Notes: generated by a model not told the origin, from the letters alone. Counted from the stretch's first letter, positions 17,577 through 33,200 are shown. The stretch is 39,341 nt of DNA from Amphimedon queenslandica (GCF_000090795.2 NW_003546545.1:46964-86304); one strand, 5' to 3'. Made by a program: numbers and translations.

Positions 17577-18614
17577 CTGTTGTACACCTCTTATGTCTCA
17601 CCTCCCAAGCTGTTGATCCTTTTACCTGTTGGCTATTTTTGTTAGGGTTTCTGTAATATAACCTCTTTCTCTTCCTCACTCACACTCTCTCTCTCTCTCT
17701 CTCTGGTTTTGAGTTGGTATTTTTCTTAGTATTTTATCTCTCTCTCTTATCTTCTATTTTACACACACTTTATTTTAAACACTTAAGATTCACTGACTAT
17801 CACTATTACTGATATTGGGAGTCTCTCTCATTACTATATAGTGTATATGAAGTGTTTCGACTGATACACTTGCAACCACTTACTGAAGTGCTTGTGTATC
17901 GTGCTGTTATACAGTCTGTACAATAGATCCATTATTTTTTTCACCCATTCCCATTATTGTTTAGTTATACTTAAGAGCGGGAAAACCCCTCTATTTTAGG
18001 ATAGGGCACAGGTGCCTTTTTGTCTCTTATTTTGTATCATAATTATTATTATTGTCTTTGTTGTCTATTAACCTATTCCTACCTTAATCTACTTGTTATT
18101 ATTTGATTTTTAAATATATTTCATTTATTCTGAAGAGACATTAAGTGAGTAATTCTTGTATCAGTTTTCAACCATCCTCTGATTGTTTTCGATTTTTAAT
18201 TCTTATTATTATTATTATCAAACATTTTTCCATTTTCTCTTTGTTTTTGGAAAGGACTCTTGATTTCTTAACCTCAATATAAACTTATCCTTTATTGTTA
18301 TTATTATTATTATTGTAATGAGGAGTAGTTCATTTTTCATTGTATTAATCATGATCTATTAAATATTTTTTGAATAAAATTTAATTAATAAAGTCAAAGT
18401 GAAACCATAGCCTGCCAGCCAATGAATTTATGGGTGGAGCGTTAATTAATTATGTGGTATGTTGGTATCACGTGATCCTGAGCCACACCTCTACTGGCTT
18501 CTATTTCTCATCTCCGACTGGTTGTTGTACTTGCATTCTGTTTCCTTTTCACTGATTATCTCTCTCACTCTAGCAAGAGATTAAGGAGGATAGAGCATCT
18601 GATAGGGGGACAGA
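17577..18614 (+). other. CPEB 3'UTR and spacer to the F-BAR gene
   Basis: T-rich DNA after the CPEB stop. Two AATAAA signals lie at 18373-18378 and 18387-18392, giving a 3'UTR of about 800 nt. CPE-like TTTTAT (17732-17737) and TTTTTAAT (18193-18200) occur within it. The remaining 220 bp before 18615 would carry the promoter of the next gene. No other gene is visible. Confidence 0.5.
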
Positions 18615-22417
<3,803 letters not shown>

Positions 22418-22665
22418 CCCTCCCCATAAACCACTTGTACATGCAACAATGCACTCACAAGAATGTAGATTTGTCTTTAAGAGTTTGATTATTTTTCACC
22501 CACTGCTTTTATTATTATTATAATATTATTATTATTATAATTAAATTTTATTATTATTTAGTTTTCAACTTTTCGTATTGTCTCATTTTTAATGTTAATA
22601 AGTAAAAATCAATAGGTAACAGTTGTTAGAGGTTATTTATAATTATTAAAGGTTATTAATAGTTA

Positions 22666-24494
22666 TTAATCATTGTGAAGGGAATCCATGTGTTGAGGCA
22701 ATAAGTTATATTTCTTGCTTCTTGAGCCGTTGCCGAGAGAAGAGGTTGAATTCTGCATTCTCTCTTGAATCTTTTCTTCTTTATCCATTATCCAACTGCG
22801 TATCTGGAGAGGGAGAGGATAGAAAAATGGTGGAAAAACATAAGATATGACAAATGAGAATGAAAGATTGGAGCAAGGAAGGAAGAGAAATACCGTACAG
22901 CGCATAATTATCAAAAGCTGTAAATTTCTCAAATTTGCCTAAATCAATTTTGTGAATTTAATTTTCGCAAATTTATGCCATCTGCCTTCTTGTACCATAA
23001 TAATTTGATTTTCACGAAAGTAATTTTCACTAATCTTAAAAAAAAATCGCAAAATCCGGAAAATTTACACCCCTCAAATATTTACACCCCTTAAAAATTT
23101 TGCACTATACATGTACATGCATTACAGCTGGAAATATTAGTGGGGAATTATAATAAGTGTTACACTGACAGTGTAGCAAGCAACTGTCTACATAAAATCC
23201 TATTTGTTCTGAGCATGCCCAATGATTTAGCAGCCTTGTATCGCTATACAAGGCTGCTAAATCATTAATATATTTTTTGAAAATTTTTTAACATTCACGT
23301 AAAAGTTATAGCCAAATAGCTGGCAATACCCTATAGGGGGTATATTTCACGGGGATTTAATTTCGCTAATTCAATGGTTTTAAAAAATTTGTGAAAATTT
23401 TTATCTATGAAAATTATATTTTATCACACTAATAATGGTCAGTAGAAGAAAAATGCTAAAATTTTTTCTTGTGAATAGGTCAAAAGGTGATTTTCGTGAA
23501 ATAATTTCCATGGGAAATATACCCCCTGCACAGTATTAAACTAATTACTAATTGAAATAGAAAAAAAGACAAAACAATTACCATATGTAGCTAGAAAATT
23601 TGGAGTGCCAAAATTTGGCGAATTGACTTATGAGGTTTGGAAGTTAAAATTTTTGGCAAAATTTTAACTTTGTGCATGTTTCTATCAAACTCTATCAAAT
23701 TGAAGACTAAAAAATTGGCGAATAGACCTCAATTCACCATAATTTTACTCCACCAAATTTTCTAGCTATACCGTACATGTACGTAGAAAAGGTAAATAGA
23801 TATTATTACAAAACCTTTCACATACCTGATATCTGTACTGATACAACACGTACAACAACACACAGAGTACCAGGATGATCAGTATCGCTATGACCATTCC
23901 GAAAAAAGCATGACCATTCTTTTGATCATTATCATCATCTCCCTCACCCTCACCTACCGTACCAGTTGGAGTAGGAGCTGAAGGTTTAGACTCACTGGAA
24001 GCTGATTGGGTTGATGTGCTACTGGTAGTTGGTGTCACAGAAGAGGACGAGCTTGTTATAGTTAGAGAGTCACTGATGATATCTGATACACCATCACTTG
24101 GATGCGATGACACTGATGCTGTTGGTGAGGCCAATATCGAGGTTGTTGTTGTTGATGATGAAGATAAAGTTGATGATGAGGAGGAGGACCTGTCGGTTAG
24201 TGCTTTTTGTAAAGATTCAAGCCTTTCTTTCTGTTCTGCTATCGCTTCTTTTTGTTGTGATATCAATTCCTGGGAGTCGTTCAATTTTGCATTCAAGTCT
24301 TCTACCTCAGTTTGGAGAAAATTAACGATATAAAAAAGCTCTTCGATATTCTGTGTCACTTGGGTTGGGTTAAAGCCTGTCTTTACAGTACCATTCCCCT
24401 GCAATGGCTGTTCAGTATCATTTCCATCCGACAATACTCCAAGAGGGACGAGAAAGACGAGAAGCAAAGAGACACAGCTCAAAGGAGCAGACAT
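22666..24494 (-). CDS. Unrecognised type I membrane protein with coiled-coil and Ser/Thr-rich stalk
   Basis: I do not recognise a family. Two exons, 24494-23826 and 22803-22666 (phase 0, donor CAG/GTATGT, CT-rich acceptor), give 268 residues. Visible parts: signal peptide 1-22; short linker with NDT, NGT and NDS glycosylation sequons; predicted coiled coil about 48-104 (heptad-like, rich in Glu, Lys, Gln); mucin-like Ser/Thr stretch about 103-178; acidic patch about 181-190; transmembrane helix about 198-220; cytoplasmic tail of about 45 residues. The tail contains KKYNLLPQ, a YxxL endocytosis-type motif. Probable role is a cell-surface or sorting receptor-like protein, but that is inference. 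It is convergent with the F-BAR gene (248 bp between stops) and shares a possible bidirectional promoter upstream. The intron holds several inverted-repeat elements. Confidence 0.8.
23221..23266. repeat. Perfect 21-bp hairpin
   Basis: Arms 23221-23241 and 23246-23266 are exact reverse complements around a 4-nt loop, within the intron of the orphan membrane-protein gene. Confidence 0.85.
23333..23529. mobile_element. Small inverted-repeat element (AGGGGGTATATTTC ends)
   Basis: The left end reads TAGGGGGTATATTTCACGGGG and the right end mirrors it (GGGAAATATACCCCCT). About 200 bp, non-coding, in the intron of the orphan membrane-protein gene. Confidence 0.6.
23579..23775. mobile_element. Inverted-repeat element related to the TACC(A/G)TA family
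   Basis: The left end TACCATATGTAGCTAGAAAA is matched inversely by CCAAATTTTCTAGCTATACC at 23754-23773. The right end stops about 50 bp before the exon 1 donor on the minus strand. Confidence 0.5.
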
Positions 24495-24546
24495 CTTAAA
24501 ATGATGACGTTAGGGAAATCCCACCAATAGATACTGCGCATGCGTA
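24495..24546. promoter_or_regulatory. Candidate bidirectional promoter
   Basis: Directly upstream of the minus-strand ATG (24494) lie TGACGT (24505-24510, CRE-like), CCAAT (24524-24528) and TGCGCATGCGTA (24535-24546), one mismatch from the NRF-1 consensus. A plus-strand ATG inside the NRF-1-like site opens a 63-codon frame with a GTAAGT donor at 24607, so transcription to the right is possible. Motif matches only. Confidence 0.4.
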
Positions 24547-25576
24547 GTAAAGTGGGTGGAGCTTACGTAGGAGTGGCTCAAAAGAAGGCGGGGTTTATGA
24601 AAAAAGTAAGTTCTGAATTTCTGGCATTCACTCATTCATTACACTGTTTATGTAACACTGTAGATCTCTCTCAATACCTCATACTTCCGAGAATATTGCA
24701 ATCTAAAACTTTAAACTTTAAACAAAGGTAGGTGAAGTTTCAACTCATAGTCAATATAAATGATCATCACACACTTCTAATCCACACCTACTCTCTGTAA
24801 CTGTTTGTATTAATTCAATAATAATTTTTTATTGTTATAAAAAAATGTAGTGTGAGTGAATATTGCTTGATCTTGTGAGTTGCTTCGATATGGATAGGTT
24901 TGGGCACACAGGTGCACAGGTAGTGCTTAAATGGACTTTATAATTATAATCCTTGCTGGAAGCACTACCCATACCCCGTGTACTCAATCCCTCATCCATT
25001 CCTTCTCTTGCTGTTACTCTCTGTGGAAGAAGAAGCCAAGGCAAATAAGGACGACTCCTACTCACTGTGGTATAGACCATATATATTAGTGATAATACAA
25101 TAAATAATAATAACAATAATAACAATAGTTACCTGTGTGTGTTTGTGTGTGCATATTACCGTAGTAGCTTAGGGAAAACATCTTGTTAACTTACATACCA
25201 ATCATTCTCTCTCGGGATATTTACCTATAGATTCCTGGTGTATAATATTATATAATATAAATGTGGCACATTGGAGACGAAAGAGAGAGGGAGAGAGTGA
25301 GAGACAAAGAGTCTTGTATTGAATGAGTTATGCTCAGCTGGTGAAGACATAATTGAAGTACTGCTCACAATGAACTGCTTGTAATTGAAATCACCTTTTG
25401 TATCTTTGCTCTACAATCTTGAACAGCTGTGGCTGTAGTTGGTTTTAATGAGACTATAGGGGAAAGGAGACAGGGGGTAAGAATATACATATACTTGCAT
25501 TCTTGTTTGTATTGCAGCTGTGATAAGCCAGAGCTATTCAGTAAACACACTCCTCAGTTGTTGCTTCTCCTTCTCT
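24547..25576. other. Region between the orphan membrane-protein gene and BLOC1S6
   Basis: No confident gene. Several short frames with splice-like edges exist on both strands (plus strand 24540-24731; minus strand about 24840-25180), but none matches a family or joins convincingly. The region may hold 5' untranslated exons of BLOC1S6. Confidence 0.35.
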
Positions 25577-25584
25577 TATATAAA
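25577..25584 (+). promoter_or_regulatory. TATA-like box upstream of BLOC1S6
   Basis: TATATAAA here would start a transcript near 25610. A plausible leader exon then ends at 25710 (CGC/GTAGGT) and joins the acceptor at 25895, 25 bp before the BLOC1S6 ATG. Inference from position. Confidence 0.3.
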
Positions 25585-25919
25585 CAACACGAGTGGAGGC
25601 GCCAAACCAGCTCCAGGCACTCTACTACAAATCCTAAACTAGCTAAAAGGAAAGAGAGAGGGAGAAACAGAGCGAGTTGCCCTGAACTGTTCAGACCAGT
25701 CATCCTACGCGTAGGTAAAATACTTGTGGGTTGCCACAGTCCCGCTCTGGGCTTATGTAGCAGTTGAACTAATTACTGACATTCTTTCAAAACCACAGTA
25801 ATGCTAACAATATTATATATTACCACAAGCTAGGACCAGACACACACACTGTCTCGCTTATTTCTAATAATAAATATTTTACTTTCTATTAATAGATTCG
25901 TAAAGAAAGCTGCAGTAGT

Positions 25920-27212
25920 ATGGATTCAAGCGATGAACTAAATTTCTTTTCCCCAGAAACGATTGAGAATTTGACCGAAGGCTTTCTCAATATACTCCAA
26001 CCAGAAGTGATCACTGTTAATAAGAGTTTAAGCGACCTTACGTAAGCAGACAATAATGAATTGTATGCATAATAATGTGTTTTTTGTGGTCTAGCTGTGT
26101 ATGTATATATTATGCTGCATAGTGAGTGAGTGCTTATACTGGCTGTGATTGCTAGTATCCGTATGACTATGAGTAGCATTAATAATGATTGCTACTATTA
26201 ATAATTACGGTTGCTCTATTAATGAAGTATTTAATATCCTACTAGAGCCCACCAAGAGATAATGCTTGCGTCAATCAATAGCAAACGGACACAGTTTGAA
26301 GATACTGCTCAAACACAAGATATACAAGCACTGGTAACTGAATAATAATAAATTATTAATGAATGATTGTGAATGATAGTAACAATAGGTTTATTGTATG
26401 TGATGTGATGATACGAGTTATAGCCAATATTTTGTGTGTGTGGTAGTTGTCAATATTATTGAATTAGTTAAATGGGACATGCAATTGTGAAGTGGGAGTG
26501 AATGAGTATTCTGTTCTCACAATAACCTTCCCTACATTCCTAGAGAGTACTAGCATATCATTTTAAATTCCTGTGGTAATACAAATCGTTAATTGTAATA
26601 ATATCGCTATATGTAATAGTAATAATGCGTGTAGTGTTGAGTAGCTTTATTTCACTCCTACCCATCAATCTGTCTCACCTCTCTGTCTTTCTTTATTCCT
26701 CCTGTCTTGTCAACTTTCTTTCTCTTCCTCTGTCCTAATTTGACTATTTCTGTTTCATTCCTCTCTTCTTTATTTCTTCTTTTCTTTTCCCCTCCACCTC
26801 TTCCTTCCTTTCTCTTATCAATCACTCTCACCCCCATCTCATACCATCTCACCCCCCCTATCTCTCTCTCTTTCATTAGCTGATTCAAATTCCTAATTAC
26901 AAGCAGAAGATACTCAACATTCAAAAGACCATTACATCAATTGACAGACGAATGAAGAAGCTACAGGTAACGAGAGACCAAGGGAGGCAGAGGAAGAGGA
27001 GAGAGGGTGTGTGTGTGTGTATGTGTGTGTGTGTGTGTGTGTGTAAGAGAGGGAGAGATAGGCTCTAAGTACTGTTGCTATGGTACTGATTGCCACAGGT
27101 ACGAGCTAACAAGCTTAAAGAGTTGAGGGTCTTACGGGAGACAAATTCAAAAAAAGAGCTAGAGAAACGAATAAGAGAAGAACAAATATTGGAAGCTAAA
27201 CCATCGAAATGA
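25920..27212 (+). CDS. BLOC1S6: BLOC1S6 (pallidin), BLOC-1 subunit
   Basis: Subunit of the BLOC-1 complex, which sorts cargo from endosomes to lysosome-related organelles. Exons: 25920-26041, 26246-26333, 26880-26966, 27099-27212; total 136 residues (human pallidin 172, with a longer N-terminus). The protein is almost all helical coiled coil. LTEGFL..LQPE, LSDLTAHQ and QDIQALL..IPNYKQKILNIQ align without gaps to pallidin's LLSHYLPDLQ, LQELTQNQ and LDINALF..HYHAKLVNIR. KKLQVRANKLK matches SKLKKRALKLQ, and the charged tail ends AKPSK where human has ARPAKRM. Snapin (also 136 residues) was considered but aligns less well in the second half. The acceptor at 26879 is preceded by about 240 nt of pyrimidine-rich DNA. 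Convergent with the next gene, with stop codons 22 bp apart. Confidence 0.85.
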
Positions 27213-27234
27213 TCAACAATAATAATAATTATTA

Positions 27235-30200
27235 TTAATTATGTCTTTTTACAATAATAGCAATATTGTGTGGAGATATTTTTTCATCAAATATATTAAA
27301 TAATTGACAATTTAGTCCTCTTTCCTTTAAATACAATGAATAGTCTATTAATATTAATAATTCTATTGATCTTCTGATGCACATCTGTAGCCCCTGCATT
27401 GTCAGACTATTAACAATTAATTGAATAACTTAATTACCGTAAAAGGCTCTATTAATGAAAAGAATGGACTAAATCTTAAATAAGCTTCACTTAATGCTCC
27501 CTCAATAGTGGCATGATCTTTAAAATCTGATTAAGAGAGAGAAAGGGAGAGAATGAGAGAGTAAAGTAGAAGCTTTAAGACAGAAAATAAGGAACACAAT
27601 GAATGACATGGTAACCTGGTATAAGCTCCTTGATCATTCTAATAAAATCTTCCGAAAAGTTATCAAAATTATCATATCTTGCCTTCCTAAGCCTATTACA
27701 CAATGGACTGGAAGCAGAACTAAGAAATACTGAGGGGGAGTATGGGGAGGAAGGAAAGAGAGGAAGAGAGGCAGTGATTAGGAGGGAGTGAGTGCTTGTA
27801 TATGAGTAGATTGTGTCATAATTTATAATTAATACCATATTTATTTATAATTATTTCAGCAATAGAACGATAACAAACATGATTACAGTGTTGCTGGTGG
27901 TCCGAAGGAGATTGAGATAACCAGCTGTAAAGAGAAAGGAAGAGAGAGAGGGGGGAGAGAGGGAGGGAGAGAGAGAGAGAGAGGGGAGAGAGAGGGAGGG
28001 AGAGGGAGAGGGGGGCAAAGAGAGAGATAAAGAGAGAGGGGGGAGAGAGATAAAGAGGGAGGAAGGGAGGAGAGAAATTAATCACTATAATTTACTTACT
28101 TTTCAAAACTATTTTCTGATGCTAATCTAAAGCCATATATGGACAAAAATTGGATGCCTTCATTTCTTAAAATATCATTAATCGTTTCACTAATCGGATT
28201 AAATGACGCCCTCTTATGATAGCAGCAAGGTATTAGTATTAATAGTGATACGGTATCGATTAGTTTATAAAACATGTGTAATATTGTAGGAGAGAGATCA
28301 CCACAACAATGTAAACCAGTAATGCAAACATTGCTTCCTTTTAGGGAAAAGAGAGGAGGAGAGAGAGAGAAGGAGAAAGAGAATAAAGCAAAGAAACAGA
28401 AGAGAGAGAGAGAGAGAAATATGAGATGAGAGGGGACAGAGACAAATTAAAAGATAACAGGAAATTAAGAAAGAAAGGACAAATAAACTACACAGCCAAG
28501 AATTATCATGCTGATACAGGACTACTGCTGAAAATCAATGAATCAAGCTTGATTACTTGAATGATACAGTCCTGATAGCCTATCAGGACTGTATCAATTA
28601 CCGTATAGCGGGAAATTTTGGAGGTGAGTAAATTTGGTGAATCTGGCATTTTGATAGGCATTCGCCAAAATAAAAATCCGTCATTTTGGGCCATTATACG
28701 CATGCTCAATGGCATGTGGCCACAAATTCACCAAATTAAAATCCGCCAATCACCAAAATTTAGCAATTCGCCAAAATTTAGCCCTTCCAAATTTACCCGC
28801 TACACGGTAAGTAATCAGGCTTGATTTATTGATTTTGGGCACTAATCCTGTATCAGCATGATAATTCTTGGCCGTGTATAGTAGAGACTGATACTAACCT
28901 AGCGATGTACATATTTCATTAATTTCATCAACACACTTTTGTGACTCATTGATATCTATCGTTACACTGGGTACATCTCTTCTTACAAATGCTGACTGGA
29001 CTCTTTCAGTTACTCTCTCTACTCCAACCACTTTCATGCCACATTGCTTCATTAATATATCACCTAAATAGCCCTTTATTTATTAATAGAAAATACACTT
29101 GATAATAATGATAATAATAATGGTTAACTGACTAGTCCAGATAAAAATGATAATAATAATGGTTAACTGACTAGTCCAGATCCAATGTCAAGTAATGATG
29201 TGCAGTTACATTCTTTACATATTTCCTCAACCACAGAAGCTAAACAGGATACCTATTGATGTAGGACCCGTTTACACTTCACATGTAAACGGATGTAAAC
29301 GGAGACTATTTCATTTCTGATATACAGCTTGTGTTTACACTATTACAAAAAAACTTGTCTCCTATCTGAAAACGGATACTTCTATAAACAACAATGATAA
29401 ATCTTATGAAAATGCAGCCGCTGGTGCATTAGTGTAAACACCTGAAACAAATAATAGCAAAAACAATCCTGATTCAGGCCTCATTTACATAAATAACACA
29501 ACTATGCTGGCCTAATCTGCATCATTTTGCTGTTAGTGTTTTCAGGTGTTTACACTAATCCAGCAGCTACGTTTTCATTAGAATTTATCATTTTGTTTAT
29601 AGAAGCATCCGGCAGTTTTAGTATTTAGTTATTCTTTTGTTGGGCCGGATTTGATGATGTGTTTTCTTGTGTTTTAGTGTAAATGAGACCCTTTTCCGAC
29701 TAAAAATATATCCGTTTTACTTTAAAACACCACGGTAGTCATGTAAACCAGGCCTCAGTGAAGTGGATTACTATAAACGGGGCCGAAGAATAAAATAAAC
29801 TAGGGTTTTGTATTTTGAGCGAGGAGACATATAACTTGGAGGGTGCACAGCTAAATTTTTCTCACACAAAATAATATGAAGTGAATGAAGTTCAATGGTA
29901 AAGGAAAGCCAGTTTATAGCAAATCGTGGTACCACAATAAAATGAAACAGTGCATTACATATTGATGTGTTTGTCACGTAAAAAGTTTGAGCTCTTTTTT
30001 TGACAAAATTATTTTGAGTTATCAGCATTTCTAAAATTGAGCCAATAATTTGGAAAAAAAGCAAAGGCTCTAGCCCATGATGCTTTTTAAAATGGCTACA
30101 AAATCACACCAAATTTTTATTACATTTCTGATACATATTACTGTCCTTATGCTGTGTAGAAGTTTGAGCTAATTCTGGCTTTAATTTTTTGAGTTACAGC

Positions 30201-33200
30201 CATTTTTTTAAATGAGCCAATTTTCAGAAAAAAGCAAAGGCTATAGCCCATTTAAAAAAATAAAATGAGAAATAGGACCAGAAATCAGTAGATAATAAAA
30301 AGTGAATTTGAATGAAAATGAGTCATATAATAATTTATAAGTTAGTGACACTGAAGTCGAGCATCACAGATTGCAACATCAATGTCACAATCACTGGGCC
30401 TATATAGTGATCTCTTTGTATATACCACTTAAACACTGAAATGTAGATCTTAAAATTGAAAAAGATAGTTTACATTTGATGAAATTAATTACTGAACTGT
30501 AAGGTTTGTTAAGTTTATCAGCTGTCAATAGTGCAATTTGTCTAAAAACAACATCACATACAGGAACCAGCCCACCATTGGTATAAAAAACAACAGGCGA
30601 GAAACAACCATTATAGTCCATAGTTTTATCCAAAAAATGGCTCCAAAAGTATCCCAAATTTTTATTACATTTTCTCATACATATTGATGTCCTTATGTTG
30701 TGTAGAAAGTTTGAGCTGATTCCGACTTCAATTTATCAAGTTACAGCCATTTTAAGAAAATGCCAAAATTCTGAAAAATACCCTTTAGCCCATGGTTTTA
30801 TCCAAAAATTGGCTCAAAAATCACCAAAATTTTTTATTACATTTTCTGATACATATTGATGTACTTATGTTGTGTAGAAAGTTTGAGGTAATTCCAACTT
30901 TAATTTTTAAAGTTATGGCTGTTTTAAGAAAACGCAAAAATACCCTGTACTATATGCCCATGGTTTTATCCAAAAAATGGTTCAAAAATCACCAAAATTT
31001 TTTATTACATTTTCTAATACATACTGATGTACTTATGCTGTGTAGAAAGTTTGAGCTGATTCTGACTTTAATTTTTTAAGTTACAGCCACTTTAAGAAAA
31101 TGCAAAAATACCCTGTACTATAGCCCATATGGTTTTATCCAAAAAATGGCTCAAAAATCACTAAAATTTTTTATTACATATTCTGATACATACTGATGTA
31201 CTTATGCTGTGTAGAAAGTTTGAGCTGATTCCGACTTCAATTTATCAAGTTACGGCCATTTTAAGAAAACGCCAAAATTCTGAAAAATACCCTGTACTAT
31301 AGCCCATGGTTTTATCCAAAAAATGGCTCCGAAATCACCCCAAATTTTTATTACATTTTCTGATACACATTGATGTACTTATGCTATGTAGCAAGTTTGA
31401 GTTGATTCTGATTTCAATTTTTCAAGTTACAACCATTTTAAAAAGAGCCAAATTCTAGAAAAAAGCAAAGGCTACAGTACATGTATAATTAACCTATAAA
31501 AATTGGCTCCAATTTTTATTACACTTTCTAATACATATTCATAATTTCAACATTGAAATTATTACAGCAAAATATAAATTTCTTTTTTAACTCAACAGTG
31601 TAACAATGGATTCAATTTTATGTTAAGGCTGGTTCTCAATATGACGCATGCACGTCCATCACGACCGGAAGTGCTGTATAAACCAATGGGAGCATGCGTC
31701 AATGCATCAGATTGGAAAACATTTCTTTTCTGACGCATTGACGCATACTCCCATTGGTTTATACAGCACTTCCGGGTCATGACGCTAGCACATGAAAAAC
31801 AATGCGTCATATTGAGAACCCACCTTTACTACTAGTCTGCCATTAACATTATTATTATTTACTTCATGCTGTTTCTTTAATTTCATTCCTCTAGCTATGT
31901 CTTGTTTCATCTTTATAATGTCTGTATAAGTCCATTCCCTGACCAATCCAGTACTCGTCGAATTATTCAAACAACCAGTTATAAACTCTTGAAGACTATT
32001 TGGATAGCACAACTGTCAAAAAGAACAAAATAATAGCCTCTATATAGCAGACATTTAAGTCCAACATACACTAGGCAACATGTTGCTTATAACATTTGTG
32101 GTTACTTTGATCTTGTAAACAACATGTTGCCAGAAACAGAACAGCCTTCTATTGGTAACATGTTGCTTACAAGATCAAAGTAACCACAAATGTTGCTAAC
32201 AACATGTTGCCTAGTGTATGGGGACCTTCAGGGACAAGAAGGTTTGTCAGTTATACAGAGGTGTCCTTTATGGAAACGTTATAACACCCCCGCTAGGGAT
32301 ACAAATGCAATGTATCCTGCAGTGGGGGTGTTATCAACATACTTGTGTAGTAATGAGTGGGCGTATCAAAGGTGCGTGCTCAGCCTTGTGGTAAAATGGT
32401 AGTAATGGAGGAAAGGAGGCCCAGAAAAAGGTACTTTTATCAACTGATTTAGGCTTTAGGTTGGCATAATCTAACTATTTTCAGGCTATAATGTCTGGAA
32501 GAGGTCCAGAACAGAGATCCTGAGCTTGCTGACTGGCCATGTATCGATCTTACCTTCCCCGGCCATCTCATTTAGTATTGAGGCTTAGTCAACCATTGAT
32601 TTCAACACAAGAGGAGAGCAGTCAAACTCTACCTGCATGGATTATTGATCTGTGGATCAATATAAAGTTTTCTGCACTCCGGAGACTTACAATTGTTCAG
32701 ACTTTGTACCTGTCGGTTCCCGCGGGCCACTGGGCCTAGGCCAGACTTTATTGACAGTTGACTTTCAGCTTATAATACCTGTACAATAATGTTGTTTCTT
32801 ATTTTTATTTTAAAATATTTTTCTGTCAACCCACAGGGATACAAATAAAACCACAGGGAGTGTTACAAATGAAAACTCTATTACATCACATTTTTAACCA
32901 CAGGCAGTGCCTTTGATACACCCACTCACTAATATACAAGTGAAGGTTATTTTATACAGGTAAGAAATGCAATTGGATTAAGTTTATTACTGATGTTCTA
33001 ATCCTCTGTTAAATTACAAGTGAAATTATCTTACTTTATTATCAATGATGTTATGCAAATCTTCAAATTTCCAATCCTTCATTATCATTATCCACTATTT
33101 TAATAAAAATAATTTTATAAAAATTTAATATAAGCTCATTTCATTACCTCACTTGGCATATTAGTAGCAATGTGATCGGTAAGAAATAACTCTGTTGTTT

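Noticed and set aside
24540-24731. 63-codon plus-strand frame from the NRF-1-like site
   Set aside because: No family match; its sequence resembles promoter-type GTGGGTGGAGC noncoding DNA and downstream splice phases do not join. Possible untranslated leader only.
24835-25180. Minus-strand two-exon model ending in HSHYIFL
   Set aside because: The small intron and phases fit, but the protein has no recognisable features and the exon edges are ordinary sequence; chance is likely.
25430-25710. In-phase plus-strand exons (VAVVGFNETIGERR, then CDKPELFSKHTPQ) upstream of BLOC1S6
   Set aside because: Phases agree, but pallidin needs no such extension and the segment is low-complexity (Leu run, Arg/Ser-rich). 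Treated as leader.
25920-27212. Snapin as the identity of the BLOC-1-like protein
   Set aside because: Length matches snapin exactly, but the ungapped match to pallidin through the middle and C-terminus is clearly better.
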